A stretch of DNA of 64,000 bases from Bryobacteraceae bacterium (GTDB lineage: Bacteria; Acidobacteriota; Terriglobia; Bryobacterales; Bryobacteraceae): NCBI GenBank assembly GCA_026129905.1, contig JAHCHE010000024.1, forward strand, positions 1 to 64,000, written 5' to 3'. Under the pieces are notes generated by a model. The model was given only the letters and a program-made list of their open reading frames with translations, was not told the origin of the DNA and did no database searches. Numbering within the stretch: position 1 is the stretch's first letter; each line of letters begins with the position of its first letter. The translations under genes were made by a program, and so were the position numbers. Shown in pieces: positions 15,957 to 25,148 of the stretch.

Positions 15957-17237
15957 TCAGCCCACCACCACCGGGATGGCGGCGGACCCGTAGAGCCGGC
16001 CGGATTTCACCGTCGCCACCGGCCGGAGCTTGCGGTGGCCGATCCGCGTTTCGCCAAGCGCGTCGGTGAACTCGAAGTCACCCTCGTCCATCTGGAAGAC
16101 CGCGATGTCGGCCTCGGCGCCTTCGCGGAGGCTTCCGGTTCCCTCCGGAAAGCGGAACGCCGCCGCGGCGTTCTTCGTCGCGCGTTCAATCACCTGTTCG
16201 AGCGAGAGTCCGAGGTGCAGGAACTTGGAGAGGGTGGTCGCCAGGTCGAACACCGGCCCGTTCACGTTGAATTGATGCACGTCGCTCGAGATGGTGCCGG
16301 GGAGCGTGTCCTGCTTCAGCGCCTTCTCGGCCGTGTCGAACGAGAAACTGCCGGCGCCGTGGCCGACGTCGAGAAGTACCCCATTGGCCACCGCCGCTCG
16401 CACCTCCGGCAGGACGCGGCCGGCGCCGTCCAGGATGCCGCCGTCGCCCCCGCGGAAGCTGTGCGTCACGACGTCCCCCTTCTTGAGCATGGCGAGGATC
16501 TCGCGGAGTGGGGAGTACGACCCGCCGATGTGGACCATCAGCGGCAGACCGGCGGCGTCGGAGGCTTCTCTGGCCAGCCGGAGCGCTGCCAGGTCGTCGT
16601 CCCCCGCAATGTTGCGCGTCAGCCGGATCTTCACGCCGAGGATCACGTCGCGGTGGCGCTCGATCGTGCGCGCGGCCAGCTTGGGATTGGCGTACCGCAG
16701 GTCCAGCAGTTCCCCATGCGGGTTGTCGGTGGAAAGCGTCGACTGGCCCACCACCGAGATGTTCAACAGCGCGTAGACGCGGGTGTCCACCCGCTCGATT
16801 ACGTACTTGCGGAAGCCCGGGAACGTGTGGGCGCCGGCCGACCCCGCGTCCACCACGGTGGTAACGCCCTTGGCGATGCACGTGGGGTCGGCGGGGATGC
16901 CGAGCGGCGCCACGCCATCGTAGACATGGACATGGATGTCGATCAGGCCGGGCGTGACGATCTTGCCCCGGGCGTCGAGCGTCTGGCGCGCCTGGGCGGT
17001 ATCGATCGACGGAGCGACGCGCGCGATCCTGTGGCCGGCCACCGCGACGTCCCGCCGCGCGGAAAGGCCCTGCGACCGGTCGACCACCGTGCCGCCCTTC
17101 ACTACCAGGTCGTACGGTGGATTCGCCCCTCCTTGCGCCCGGAGCAAGCCTTTGAACTCGGCCAGGACGCCGCAGGTGAGCAACGGACCGGCCGCGATCC
17201 GCTGGATCCATGATCGTCGCGTGTACGGGGTTCCCAT
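15957..17237 (-). CDS. Amidohydrolase/deacetylase family metalloenzyme
   Basis: 426 aa from the ATG at 17237 (the frame extends to 17258). The start has a Tat-like segment (TRRSWIQRIAAGPLL), suggesting export. The amidohydrolase fold shows 'ITPGLIDIHVHVY'-type HxH metal ligands, 'GVKIRLT' with the probable carboxylated Lys, further His in 'MVHIGG' and 'VVTHSFRG', and Asp in 'ISSDVHQF'. This pattern matches the dihydroorotase-like deacetylases (EF_0837 type). Substrate unknown. It is divergent from the acyltransferase gene. Confidence 0.78.
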   Translation of the reverse strand: MGTPYTRRSWIQRIAAGPLLTCGVLAEFKGLLRAQGGANPPYDLVVKGGTVVDRSQGLSARRDVAVAGHRIARVAPSIDTAQARQTLDARGKIVTPGLIDIHVHVYDGVAPLGIPADPTCIAKGVTTVVDAGSAGAHTFPGFRKYVIERVDTRVYALLNISVVGQSTLSTDNPHGELLDLRYANPKLAARTIERHRDVILGVKIRLTRNIAGDDDLAALRLAREASDAAGLPLMVHIGGSYSPLREILAMLKKGDVVTHSFRGGDGGILDGAGRVLPEVRAAVANGVLLDVGHGAGSFSFDTAEKALKQDTLPGTISSDVHQFNVNGPVFDLATTLSKFLHLGLSLEQVIERATKNAAAAFRFPEGTGSLREGAEADIAVFQMDEGDFEFTDALGETRIGHRKLRPVATVKSGRLYGSAAIPVVVG

Positions 17238-17266
17238 GGCTGCGTTATCATACATCACCTGTCACG

Positions 17267-18241
17267 GTGAAACTGCTGACCTACGACGATCTGGGCGACC
17301 TGGTTCTGCTGGCGCTCAGCTCGCGTTTCGCTCCCGTCTGGCGCCGAAGCGGCTGGCTGCGCGAGCGGCTCGGCGATCTCGACGCCCTGTTGCGAGTGGG
17401 GCGGCGGCGCACTGTCGAGCGGTCGATGGCGCTGGCATTCCCGGAGAAGAGTCGCGCCGAGATCGAACAGATGGCGCGGGAGTTGTTCCGGCGGCGCTGG
17501 TGCGACCGGGAGATCTTCTGGCTCCGGCTGATGTCGCGTCCGCGCCTGGCGGACGTGGTGGATCGGGAGGCGGGGTCGCTGAAAGGCCTCGAGCACCTGC
17601 GCGGCGCCTTAAGCCGCGGACGCGGAGCGATCGTATGGGAGAGTCCACTGGGATTCCGCCTGCTGGGCACGCGTGCGCTGGCTCGGGAAGGTTTCCCCAT
17701 CGTCCAGGTGCATGGGCCCGATCACGGAGGCGCGCAGTCGCGGCTCGGACAGGCCGTTTTCCGGAGAATCCATCGGGCGGCCGAAAGCAGGATCGTGCCG
17801 GAGGTGGTGATCATACAGGAGGACTCGACCGCGTACGTGGAACTTCTGATGAATCGTCTGCGAAACAACAGCGTCGTCTGCATGGCGGGCTTTGGGACGA
17901 CGGGAACGCAGTTCATTCCTCTGGACTTTCTCGGAATGCGCCAGTACTTCGCCACTGGCATTATCAGCCTTGCGCGGGTGACGGGAGCGGCGCTGATACC
18001 GGCGTTCTGCTTTCGAGCGGGCGGCGCCCAGCATCTGGTGTTGGAAGAGCCCGCCGACCTGGCCTCCGGCGTCGACCGGCAAGAGCTGTATCGCCATACG
18101 TTGGAACGCCACAGCCGCATGCTGGCGGGTTACATCAGGCAATATCCCGAGCAGTGGAGCCGGTGGCATTCCCCCATCACAGGGGTCGGAGCGCGGGCGG
18201 TCGCCGTAGCCAGCGCCGGCTCGAAGGAGACCGCCGCCTGA
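17267..18241 (+). CDS. LpxL/HtrB-like acyltransferase homologue lacking the catalytic His
   Basis: 324 aa from the GTG at 17267, chosen because the earlier ATG at 17210 lies inside the divergent gene. The fold pattern is that of lipid A late acyltransferases: 'RSMALAFPEKSRAEIEQMARELFRRR' near the start and a C-terminal 'YPEQWSRWHSP'. At the active-site position, where HxxxxD/E is expected after the G-x-G turn, it reads 'GRGAIVWESPLGFR' with no His. It may therefore be non-catalytic or a divergent transferase. It overlaps the deacetylase gene by one base (TGATG) and so belongs to the polysaccharide unit. Confidence 0.6.
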   Translation: MKLLTYDDLGDLVLLALSSRFAPVWRRSGWLRERLGDLDALLRVGRRRTVERSMALAFPEKSRAEIEQMARELFRRRWCDREIFWLRLMSRPRLADVVDREAGSLKGLEHLRGALSRGRGAIVWESPLGFRLLGTRALAREGFPIVQVHGPDHGGAQSRLGQAVFRRIHRAAESRIVPEVVIIQEDSTAYVELLMNRLRNNSVVCMAGFGTTGTQFIPLDFLGMRQYFATGIISLARVTGAALIPAFCFRAGGAQHLVLEEPADLASGVDRQELYRHTLERHSRMLAGYIRQYPEQWSRWHSPITGVGARAVAVASAGSKETAA

Positions 18242-19110
18242 TGACGCCACGCCAGGTCCGGTTGTGCGAGGCGCTGTTCTCCGGCCTGAACCGGCTGCGC
18301 CGGCGGCGGCCCCAGGCATGCATCCTTTGTTACCATTCGTGCCATCCTTCGCCCAGTCCGCGCTTCTGTACGCCGGAGCTTCTTGACCGGCACCTGGCGT
18401 GGCTGAAGGCAAACTGCGAGCTGACGCCGCTGCGGGAGTTGGTCAACTCTCCCGCGGCCAAAGCCGGCGGCAGGCCCCGCGTGGCCATAACGTTCGACGA
18501 TGGGCACCTGGATAACTTCGTCCACGCGTTGCCCTTGCTGCTGAAGCATGGGGCGCCGGCGACGCTGTTCGTGACCGTGGGATACATCGACCGGGCGCCC
18601 CGGGCGCTGGACAGATTCAACCTGTACCTGGCGCGCGACCGGCGCGCGGCGGAGCCGATGAGTTGGGAACAAGTGCGAGCGATGGCCGAGGCCGGATTCG
18701 CCGTGGAAGCGCACAGTTACAGCCACGCGAACCTGAATCTCCTGAACTCCGGCGAGCGCCGCCTTGAAATCGCGGACTGCAAGGCGATGTTGGAAGATAG
18801 AATCCGGCAGCGCGTCGTCGGCTTTGCCTATCCGTTCGGGCAACCGCGCTGCCACTTCGGGCCGGACGCGGTGGAACTGGCGCGGGAGGCCGGCTACGAA
18901 TTCGCCGTGACCACGGTGGCGCGCACCTTGGGGCGGCGCGATTCGCGAATGTTGCTGCCCCGACTGTGCATCGGCAGCGACCATCTGACCACGCTCGCGG
19001 ACAAGATCGCCGGCGCGTGGAATCCGCTGGGCTGGTTTAACCAGCGGGCTCCGGCGTGCGTGGCGCGGCTCATCTCGCCGCGCGGATTTCGCGCTTCGAC
19101 GTATGGATAA
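18241..19110 (+). CDS. Polysaccharide deacetylase (NodB family)
   Basis: 289 aa from the ATG at 18241, which shares one base with the upstream stop. NodB motifs are present: VAITFDDGHLDNF (motif 1, catalytic and metal Asp), AHSYSHANL (motif 2, H-x3-H metal ligands) and 'FAYPFGQP' (motif 3). It removes N-acetyl (or O-acetyl) groups from surface glycans. The open frame runs far upstream but those residues belong to other genes. No clear signal peptide is seen, so it may act on lipid-linked sugars at the inner membrane. Confidence 0.88.
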   Translation: MTPRQVRLCEALFSGLNRLRRRRPQACILCYHSCHPSPSPRFCTPELLDRHLAWLKANCELTPLRELVNSPAAKAGGRPRVAITFDDGHLDNFVHALPLLLKHGAPATLFVTVGYIDRAPRALDRFNLYLARDRRAAEPMSWEQVRAMAEAGFAVEAHSYSHANLNLLNSGERRLEIADCKAMLEDRIRQRVVGFAYPFGQPRCHFGPDAVELAREAGYEFAVTTVARTLGRRDSRMLLPRLCIGSDHLTTLADKIAGAWNPLGWFNQRAPACVARLISPRGFRASTYG

Positions 19111-19165
19111 AGGCCGAAACCCGGCGTGATACACTAATGCTTGCCCGCCCCGCTGATCCCTACAA

Positions 19166-20554
19166 ATGCGCTTGAATAGGTTACTTGGGCCCAGTGGCGT
19201 GGTTGCCCTTCTCGCTTCCGAGGTTATTCTTGCCGCCTCCTGCTACGTCATCGCGCTGATCCTGGTGGTGCGGATGGACCCGATGGTCTTCCTGCTCCAC
19301 AACAAGGGACTGCTGCGCGTCGGCGTTGTGGTGGGGACGCTGGTGACAGGTTTCTATTTCCAGGATCTGTACGACGACCTGCGAGTACGGTCGCGCGTCG
19401 AGCTGGCGCGACAGGTGAGCCTCGTCTTCGGAATTGCGTTTATTCTTCAGGCGCTGCTGAACTACGTCAGCCGCGAACTGGTGCTGCCGCGGTGGGTGAT
19501 GTTCACCGGGAGCGCTTTCGCGGTGGCCGCGATTCTCGGGTGGCGCATCCTTTATTCCCGGTTTTTGGAGTCGGCCATCCATGCGGAACGGGTATTGTTT
19601 CTCGGCATCAGCCGGCTCGCTCGGGAGATCGAGTCGCGCCTCCAGGAGAAGCCGCAGTTCGGCATGCTGGGCATCGGATACGTGGGCGATGAAGAGGACA
19701 ACGACTGCGGCGTTTCCCCGGAAAACATCCTTGGCCCACTGAGCGACTTCCGCCGCATCGCCCAGGAGGCGCGGCCCGACCGCATCATCGTCGCCATGCC
19801 GGAGCGAAGACAGCGGCTGCCGCAATCGGACCTGCTCGACTTGAAGTTTTCCGGCGTCATCATTCAGGACGCCCCGTCGGCGTATGAGACCACGTTCGAG
19901 CGCGTGTGCGTGCGCGAGTTGCGGCCGTCGGAACTGATCTTCTCACCGGCGCTTGGGCCGCAGCCGATGGTGCTGTTTCTCAAGTCGATTTATTCGACGG
20001 TGCTTGCCGCCGCGGTGATCGTGCTCGCGGCCCCGCTCCTGTTGACGGTCGCGCTGCTGGTCAAGCTGACCTCCCGCGGCCCGGTGCTTTACCGGCAGGA
20101 GCGCGTCGGATTGCGCGGCAAGCGCTTCGTCATACTGAAGTTCCGTTCGATGTACACCGACGCCGAGGCAAAGACCGGCGCGGTATGGGCGATGAACGAC
20201 GATCCGCGGGTGACGTGGGTGGGGAAATGGCTCCGTCGCTATCGGTTGGACGAATGGCCGCAGATGGTGAACGTGCTCAAGGGCGACATGTCGATCGTGG
20301 GGCCGCGCCCGGAACGGCCGGAATTTGTCGACCAATTGGCCGAGCAGGTTCCGTTCTACCGGCAGCGGCTGAATGTGAAACCCGGCCTCACAGGCTGGGC
20401 GCAGATCAACCACAAGTACGGAGACACGCTCGATGACGCGGTGACGAAACTCGAATACGACCTGTACTACATCCGGCATCTGACGCTGACGCTGGATGGC
20501 TACATCATGTTCCACACTCTTAAGGTCATCCTGCTGGGGCGGGGCGCTCAATAG
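19166..20554 (+). CDS. Polyprenyl glycosylphosphotransferase (exopolysaccharide initiation)
   Basis: 462 aa. Four hydrophobic helices (about 10-130) are followed by a CoA-binding-like NAD fold ('RVLFLGISRLAREIESRL') and another helix. The conserved bacterial sugar transferase domain then has 'RGPVLYRQERVGLRGKRFVILKFRSM', 'LRRYRLDEWPQMVNVLKGDMSIVGPRPERPEF' and 'KPGLTGWAQINHKYG'. It transfers a sugar phosphate to undecaprenyl phosphate, the first step of exopolysaccharide assembly. The layout resembles the EpsB-type transferases linked to PEP-CTERM systems. It lies 55 bp after the deacetylase. Confidence 0.92.
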   Translation: MRLNRLLGPSGVVALLASEVILAASCYVIALILVVRMDPMVFLLHNKGLLRVGVVVGTLVTGFYFQDLYDDLRVRSRVELARQVSLVFGIAFILQALLNYVSRELVLPRWVMFTGSAFAVAAILGWRILYSRFLESAIHAERVLFLGISRLAREIESRLQEKPQFGMLGIGYVGDEEDNDCGVSPENILGPLSDFRRIAQEARPDRIIVAMPERRQRLPQSDLLDLKFSGVIIQDAPSAYETTFERVCVRELRPSELIFSPALGPQPMVLFLKSIYSTVLAAAVIVLAAPLLLTVALLVKLTSRGPVLYRQERVGLRGKRFVILKFRSMYTDAEAKTGAVWAMNDDPRVTWVGKWLRRYRLDEWPQMVNVLKGDMSIVGPRPERPEFVDQLAEQVPFYRQRLNVKPGLTGWAQINHKYGDTLDDAVTKLEYDLYYIRHLTLTLDGYIMFHTLKVILLGRGAQ

Positions 20555-20584
20555 CCGGGGCTCGCGGGAAAAGGGGGGAGCGAG

Positions 20585-21982
20585 ATGTCCGAGCGGCCGA
20601 AACCGCGCTACCGGACCGAGCGGGATTCGCTCGGCGAGATCCAGGTTCCGGAGGACGCGCTCTACGGAGCGCAGACACAGCGGGCGGTGGAGAACTTCAC
20701 CATCAGCCGCCTGCGTTTTCCGCCGGCCTTCCTGCACAACCTCGGGATGATTAAGGAAGTCTGCGCCGCGGTGAACCGGGAATTGGGGCGGTTGCCGCCG
20801 GATGTGGCCGATGCCATCGAGGAAGCGGCGGCCGAGATGCGCGCCGGGCGGCTGGACGACCATTTCCCGCTCGACATCTTCCAGACGGGCTCCGGCACCA
20901 GCACGAACATGAACGCCAACGAGGCGATTGCCCGGCTGGCGGCGCAAAAACTCGGGCGGGCCGTCCACCCGAACGATCACGTCAACGCCTCGCAAAGCAG
21001 CAACGACGTCATTCCGGCGGCGATTCACCTCAGCGCGTACCGTGAAGTCGACGCGCGCCTGCTGCCGGCGCTGGAACACCTTCGCGAGACGATCGAGCGC
21101 AAAGCCGCCGGGTTGGACCATGTCGTCAAGACCGGCCGGACGCACCTGATGGACGCGCTGCCGGTCCGCATGGGTCAGGAACTGGGGGCGTGGGCTTCCC
21201 AGGTCGCATTCGCCGCCGCCGCGGTGCGCGCGACGCTTCCCGGCTTGGCGGAGCTTGCCATTGGGGGAACCGCCATCGGGACCGGTTTGAATGCGCCCCC
21301 GGGCTTCGGAGCGCGTGCGGCATCGCGGCTGGCGCAACTGACGGGGCTCCCGCTGGCGGCGAGTCCGAACCCTTTCGCGGCGATCGCCGGCCAGGGGGCG
21401 GCGGTAAACCTGAGCGGCGCCCTTAAGACCGCTGCCGTAGCGATCTCCAAAATCGCGAACGACCTTCGCTGGATGAACAGCGGTCCCCAGGCGGGGCTGG
21501 CCGAGATTACGCTCCCGCCCCTACAGCCGGGTAGCAGCATCATGCCGGGCAAGGTGAATCCGGTGATCCCGGAAGCGGTGGCGATGGCATGCGCGCAGGT
21601 GATCGGCCACGACGCCGCCATCGCGCTGGCGGGGCAGTCCGGATCGTTCCAGCTCAACACGATGCTGCCGCTTATCGCCTACAACCTGCTCGAAAGCATC
21701 GAACTCCTATCGAACGCGGCGCGCCTGCTGGCCGACAAGGCGATTCGGGGCTTCACCGTGAACGAAGCGAGGCTCAAGGCCCTGGCCGAGCGCAACCCGA
21801 TCCTGGTGACGGCGCTGGCGCCGCGGATCGGATACGACCTCGCCGCGCAAATCGCGAATAGGGCGCTCGCCGAGGATCGCGGCATTCGGGAGGTGGCGCG
21901 GGAAATGACCGGTCTGTCGGCCGAGGAACTCGATCGCCTGCTGGACGTCAGGCGGCTGACCGAAGGCGGCGTCCTGGAGTGA
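20585..21982 (+). CDS. fumC: Class II fumarate hydratase
   Basis: 465 aa, normal length. 'RDSLGEIQVPEDALYGAQTQRAVENF' at the start, 'FQTGSGTSTNMNANEAIA', 'HPNDHVNASQSSNDVIPAA' and the signature GSSIMPGKVNPVIPE (flexible loop with the catalytic Ser) are all intact. It interconverts fumarate and malate in the TCA cycle without an iron-sulfur cluster. It lies 30 bp after the glycosyl transferase and may be cotranscribed, but function is unrelated. A GGGGAG ribosome site precedes the ATG. Confidence 0.96.
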   Translation: MSERPKPRYRTERDSLGEIQVPEDALYGAQTQRAVENFTISRLRFPPAFLHNLGMIKEVCAAVNRELGRLPPDVADAIEEAAAEMRAGRLDDHFPLDIFQTGSGTSTNMNANEAIARLAAQKLGRAVHPNDHVNASQSSNDVIPAAIHLSAYREVDARLLPALEHLRETIERKAAGLDHVVKTGRTHLMDALPVRMGQELGAWASQVAFAAAAVRATLPGLAELAIGGTAIGTGLNAPPGFGARAASRLAQLTGLPLAASPNPFAAIAGQGAAVNLSGALKTAAVAISKIANDLRWMNSGPQAGLAEITLPPLQPGSSIMPGKVNPVIPEAVAMACAQVIGHDAAIALAGQSGSFQLNTMLPLIAYNLLESIELLSNAARLLADKAIRGFTVNEARLKALAERNPILVTALAPRIGYDLAAQIANRALAEDRGIREVAREMTGLSAEELDRLLDVRRLTEGGVLE

Positions 21983-21991
21983 GCCGCGCCA

Positions 21992-23278
21992 TCAGCACGC
22001 AAGCTCTCTTCGGCTCATCCGCAAACCGTTCAACTCGCCCAGCAGCGTGAGGGCGATCCGGCCGGGTTGGAAGAATTCGGCGCTGATCTGGCGGACCTGC
22101 TCGGCGGTCACCGCTTCAATGCTGGCCAGGATCTCGTCGAGATCGAAGAACCGCCCGAAATACAGTTCCTGCCGGGCGAGATTGGCCATGCGGCTGGAGG
22201 TGGATTCGAGACTTAGCATCAGCGAGCCCTTGAGCTGGTCCTTGGCCCGGCGAAGCTCTTCGGGAGAAATCAACTCGTCCTTGAACCGCCTGAACTCGTC
22301 AAGCGTCAGCCGTATCACCTTTTCCGAGCTTTCCAGCGAGGTGCCGGCGCTCACCATCAGGCAACCGGTGTCGCGGTACAGGTTCAGTTCGGAAAAGACC
22401 GAATAGGCCAGGCCGCGCCGCTCGCGGATGTTCTGAAAGAGCCGCGAACTCATGCCGCCGCCCAGCAGCGTGTTCAGGATATAGCAGGCGTATCGCGCCT
22501 CGTGGGCAACGGGATAGCAGGGCACGCCCAGGCAAATGTGAATCTGCTCCAGCGATTTCTTGCTTTTCAGCAGCAAGTGGGGGTGGGGGCTGGCCGAACT
22601 TTCCGGGGCCCGGCTTCCATTGGGTTTCAGGTTGGAGAATTCGGCGCCCGCAAGGTCGAGCAGTCGCGCGTGGTCGAGGTTGCCCGCGGCCGTGATCAGG
22701 ATGTTCGACGGATCGTACACCTGGCGATAATACGATTCCACCATCGCCCGGTTGAAGCCGCGGATGGTTCTGCGCGTCCCCAGAATCGGCTTCCCGAGCG
22801 AATGACCTTTCCAGAAGCGGCCGCAGAAGAGTTCGTGAACGAGGTACTCGGGGCTGTCGTTCTCCATCTTCAGCTCTTCGAGAACGACGCCCTTTTCCCG
22901 CTCGATGTCCGCCGCGCTGAACAATGGCCGCAGCACGAGGTCCGATAGGACCCCGAAAGCGATCGGCAGGTGCTCGTCCAATACCTTGGTGTTGAAGCTC
23001 ACCAATTCCTTGGCGGTGAACGCGTCCAGGTTGCCTCCGATCGAGTCCACCGACCGGGCGATTTCTTCCGCCGTGCGGTTCTCCGTTCCCTTAAACACCA
23101 TGTGTTCAATGAAGTGGGAGATGCCGTTCTGTTCGTCCGTCTCGCGCCGGGTCCCGCTGCCGATCCAGATGCCCACCGACACGGAACGCACGTGTCGCAT
23201 GCTTTCCGTAATGACGCGGACGCCATTCGGAAAGGTAGTGGACCTGATGTCGCGCGCTTCCATCGGGGGAGCAGACAT
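21992..23278 (-). CDS. M16 family zinc peptidase (processing-peptidase type)
   Basis: 428 aa. The inverted zinc motif HFIEHMVFKG (HxxEH) is present, with a downstream Glu in 'RTAEEIARSVDSIGGNLDAFTAKE'. The second domain contains 'GGGMSSRLFQNIRERRGLAYSV', which is typical of the two-domain M16B peptidases such as YmxG/PqqL-like proteins. No signal peptide is evident. It probably degrades or processes peptides in the cytoplasm or at the membrane. Convergent with fumC (9 bp between stops). Confidence 0.93.
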   Translation of the reverse strand: MSAPPMEARDIRSTTFPNGVRVITESMRHVRSVSVGIWIGSGTRRETDEQNGISHFIEHMVFKGTENRTAEEIARSVDSIGGNLDAFTAKELVSFNTKVLDEHLPIAFGVLSDLVLRPLFSAADIEREKGVVLEELKMENDSPEYLVHELFCGRFWKGHSLGKPILGTRRTIRGFNRAMVESYYRQVYDPSNILITAAGNLDHARLLDLAGAEFSNLKPNGSRAPESSASPHPHLLLKSKKSLEQIHICLGVPCYPVAHEARYACYILNTLLGGGMSSRLFQNIRERRGLAYSVFSELNLYRDTGCLMVSAGTSLESSEKVIRLTLDEFRRFKDELISPEELRRAKDQLKGSLMLSLESTSSRMANLARQELYFGRFFDLDEILASIEAVTAEQVRQISAEFFQPGRIALTLLGELNGLRMSRRELAC

Positions 23279-23337
23279 GAGGAGGCTGCTCTCAGTGTAA
23301 CGCGGTTCGCCGTGGCGCCGCCCGCCAGGAGCGGCCT

Positions 23338-24300
23338 TCAGGGCGTCGCGAGTCCCGGGAGGCCCCCCAGTGACGGGGCGAATTTCACGGCTCGCACGAT
23401 CGCCTCGGACACCGCCTCGGCCGCCGCGGCGCCAAGGGCGTTCAGGTCCCCCCGGTGACTTCCGGCCGAGAGGGCGATGACGAGATCACCGTCGACGGTG
23501 GTCCAGACCGGGTCGATGGCGCGGGCCACGCCGGCGGCGGCAAGTTGCGCCAGCTTGGTGGCCTCCACCTTCGTCAGCGCGGCGTTCGTGGCCACCACCG
23601 CCAGCGTGGTGTTCTGCCAGGCCCCCGTCGCGGGAACTCCCTGCTTCATCATCCGCGCCGTTCCGGCCAGTTCCCGGCTGGATGGAGACCGGCGCGCCCC
23701 GGCCAGCAGCTTGCCTGTGACCGGATCGCGAACGTCCCCGAACGCGTTTACGGCGGCCAGCGCGGAGACCAGCGCGGGAGATTCCCCGCCGCCCAGCGCG
23801 ACCGTGGCCGAGCCGATGCCGGACTTCATGGCCTGCCCCATGCCAAACAGCTTTCCGACCGTCGCCCCGGTTCCGGCTCCTACCGCTCCTTCGCGAACCG
23901 CTTCGGCGGTTGCCGCGGCCGCCGCCGCTTCGCCCATTTCTCGAGTCGGGCGGATGCCGGGCTTGCCGATGCCCAGGTCGTAGAGGATAGCCCCCGCCAC
24001 CAGCGGCACCTTGGCCGAACGCGTGTCGAATCCGATGCCTTTCTGCTCGAGGAAGCGGCGCACGCCGCTGGCGGCCTCGAGACCGAAGGCGCTGCCCCCA
24101 GCTAAGGTGACCGCGTGGATCCGATCGGTCAGGTGCAGCGGCGAGAGGAGTTCGGACTCTTCCACGCCGGCGGCCGATCCGCGAATATCGCAACCGGCCA
24201 CGGCGCCTTTTTCGCACAGCACGACGGTGCAGCCGGTGAGCGCGTCGAAATCCGACGCGTGGCCCACCAGCAGGCCGGGAATATCCGTCAACCCCTTCAT
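23338..24300 (-). CDS. P1 family (DmpA/BapA-like) aminopeptidase
   Basis: 320 aa. The P1 pattern is plain: 'ITGLLVGH'-type start (LTDIPGLLVGHASD), 'GGSAFGLEAASGVRRFLEQ', a glycine-rich 'VGAGTGATVGKLFG', and 'NTTLAVVATNAALTK'. In the last motif the residue after Asn becomes the N-terminal nucleophile on self-cleavage. Family members act on D-amino acid amides, beta-peptides or N-terminal amino acids. Divergent from mlaE across 47 bp. Confidence 0.88.
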   Translation of the reverse strand: MKGLTDIPGLLVGHASDFDALTGCTVVLCEKGAVAGCDIRGSAAGVEESELLSPLHLTDRIHAVTLAGGSAFGLEAASGVRRFLEQKGIGFDTRSAKVPLVAGAILYDLGIGKPGIRPTREMGEAAAAAATAEAVREGAVGAGTGATVGKLFGMGQAMKSGIGSATVALGGGESPALVSALAAVNAFGDVRDPVTGKLLAGARRSPSSRELAGTARMMKQGVPATGAWQNTTLAVVATNAALTKVEATKLAQLAAAGVARAIDPVWTTVDGDLVIALSAGSHRGDLNALGAAAAEAVSEAIVRAVKFAPSLGGLPGLATP

Positions 24301-24347
24301 ACCGACGCGGGAGCGCGCCCCGGTGCGGGCGTTCGCCGCAGGTTAGT

Positions 24348-25142
24348 ATGGTAGCATCAACATCTGACGAGAGAAGACGCCTCTTGTTCGACTTCTTGAA
24401 ACCGCCCGTACTCGCGCTGCAGGAATTCGTCGCCTTGTCCGGCCGGGCCTTCGTGAACGTCTTCCGAAAACCGCACTACTTTAACGATATTTCCTTGCAG
24501 ATGGACGTTATCGGGGTGGGCAGTCTCCCGATCGTGATTCTGACGGGCTTCTTCAGCGGCGCCGTAATGGCGTTGCAGATGTCGCGCGCCCTCAACCAGT
24601 ACGGCGCCTCCGGCCAGGTGGGCCAGATTGTCTCGATTGCGCTGGTGCGCGAGATGGGTCCCGTTCTCACTGCTCTGGCGGTGGCGGGCCGCAACGGGAG
24701 CGGCATCGCGAGCGAACTCGGCTCGATGAAAGTCACCGAGCAGATCGACGCGATGCGCGCGCTGGGCACCGACCCGATTCAGAAGCTGGTGACGCCCAGG
24801 CTGATCGCGATGGCCATTGTGCTCCCGCTGCTGACGATCATCTCGGACTTCGTCGGCCTGATCGGCGGCTACATGGTCTCCGTCCCCGTGCTGCGGCTGA
24901 CGACCGCCAGCCAGTACTGGAGCACGGCGTGGCGGTCGCTGGAATACAACGACATCGCCCAGGGGCTGCTGAAGCCGCTGGTGTTCGCCATCATCATCTC
25001 GCTGGTGGGCTGCTTCTATGGCATTCGGACCACGGGGGGAACCCAAGGCGTGGGCCTCTCCACCACGCGCGCGGTGGTCGTCGCGCTGGTCTGGGTCTTC
25101 GTCACCACGTTTTTCATCGGCAAGCTGTTCGTGAATCTGTGA
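24348..25142 (+). CDS. mlaE: MlaE-family lipid ABC transporter permease
   Basis: 264 aa with about five membrane helices. Diagnostic segments are 'GFFSGAVMALQMSRALNQYGA', 'LVREMGPVLTALAVAGRNGSGIASELGSMKVTEQIDAMRALGTDP' and 'FYGIRTTGGTQGVGLSTTRAVV'. With the next two genes it forms an MCE-type transporter moving phospholipids between inner and outer membranes. Six bases separate it from mlaF. The genes for MlaC and MlaB are not present here. Confidence 0.95.
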   Translation: MVASTSDERRRLLFDFLKPPVLALQEFVALSGRAFVNVFRKPHYFNDISLQMDVIGVGSLPIVILTGFFSGAVMALQMSRALNQYGASGQVGQIVSIALVREMGPVLTALAVAGRNGSGIASELGSMKVTEQIDAMRALGTDPIQKLVTPRLIAMAIVLPLLTIISDFVGLIGGYMVSVPVLRLTTASQYWSTAWRSLEYNDIAQGLLKPLVFAIIISLVGCFYGIRTTGGTQGVGLSTTRAVVVALVWVFVTTFFIGKLFVNL

Positions 25143-25148
25143 GCGTCG

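Noticed and set aside
19943-21337. 464-codon minus-strand frame opposite the glycosyl transferase and fumC
   Set aside because: Antisense shadow; the opposite strand has full, motif-complete enzymes.
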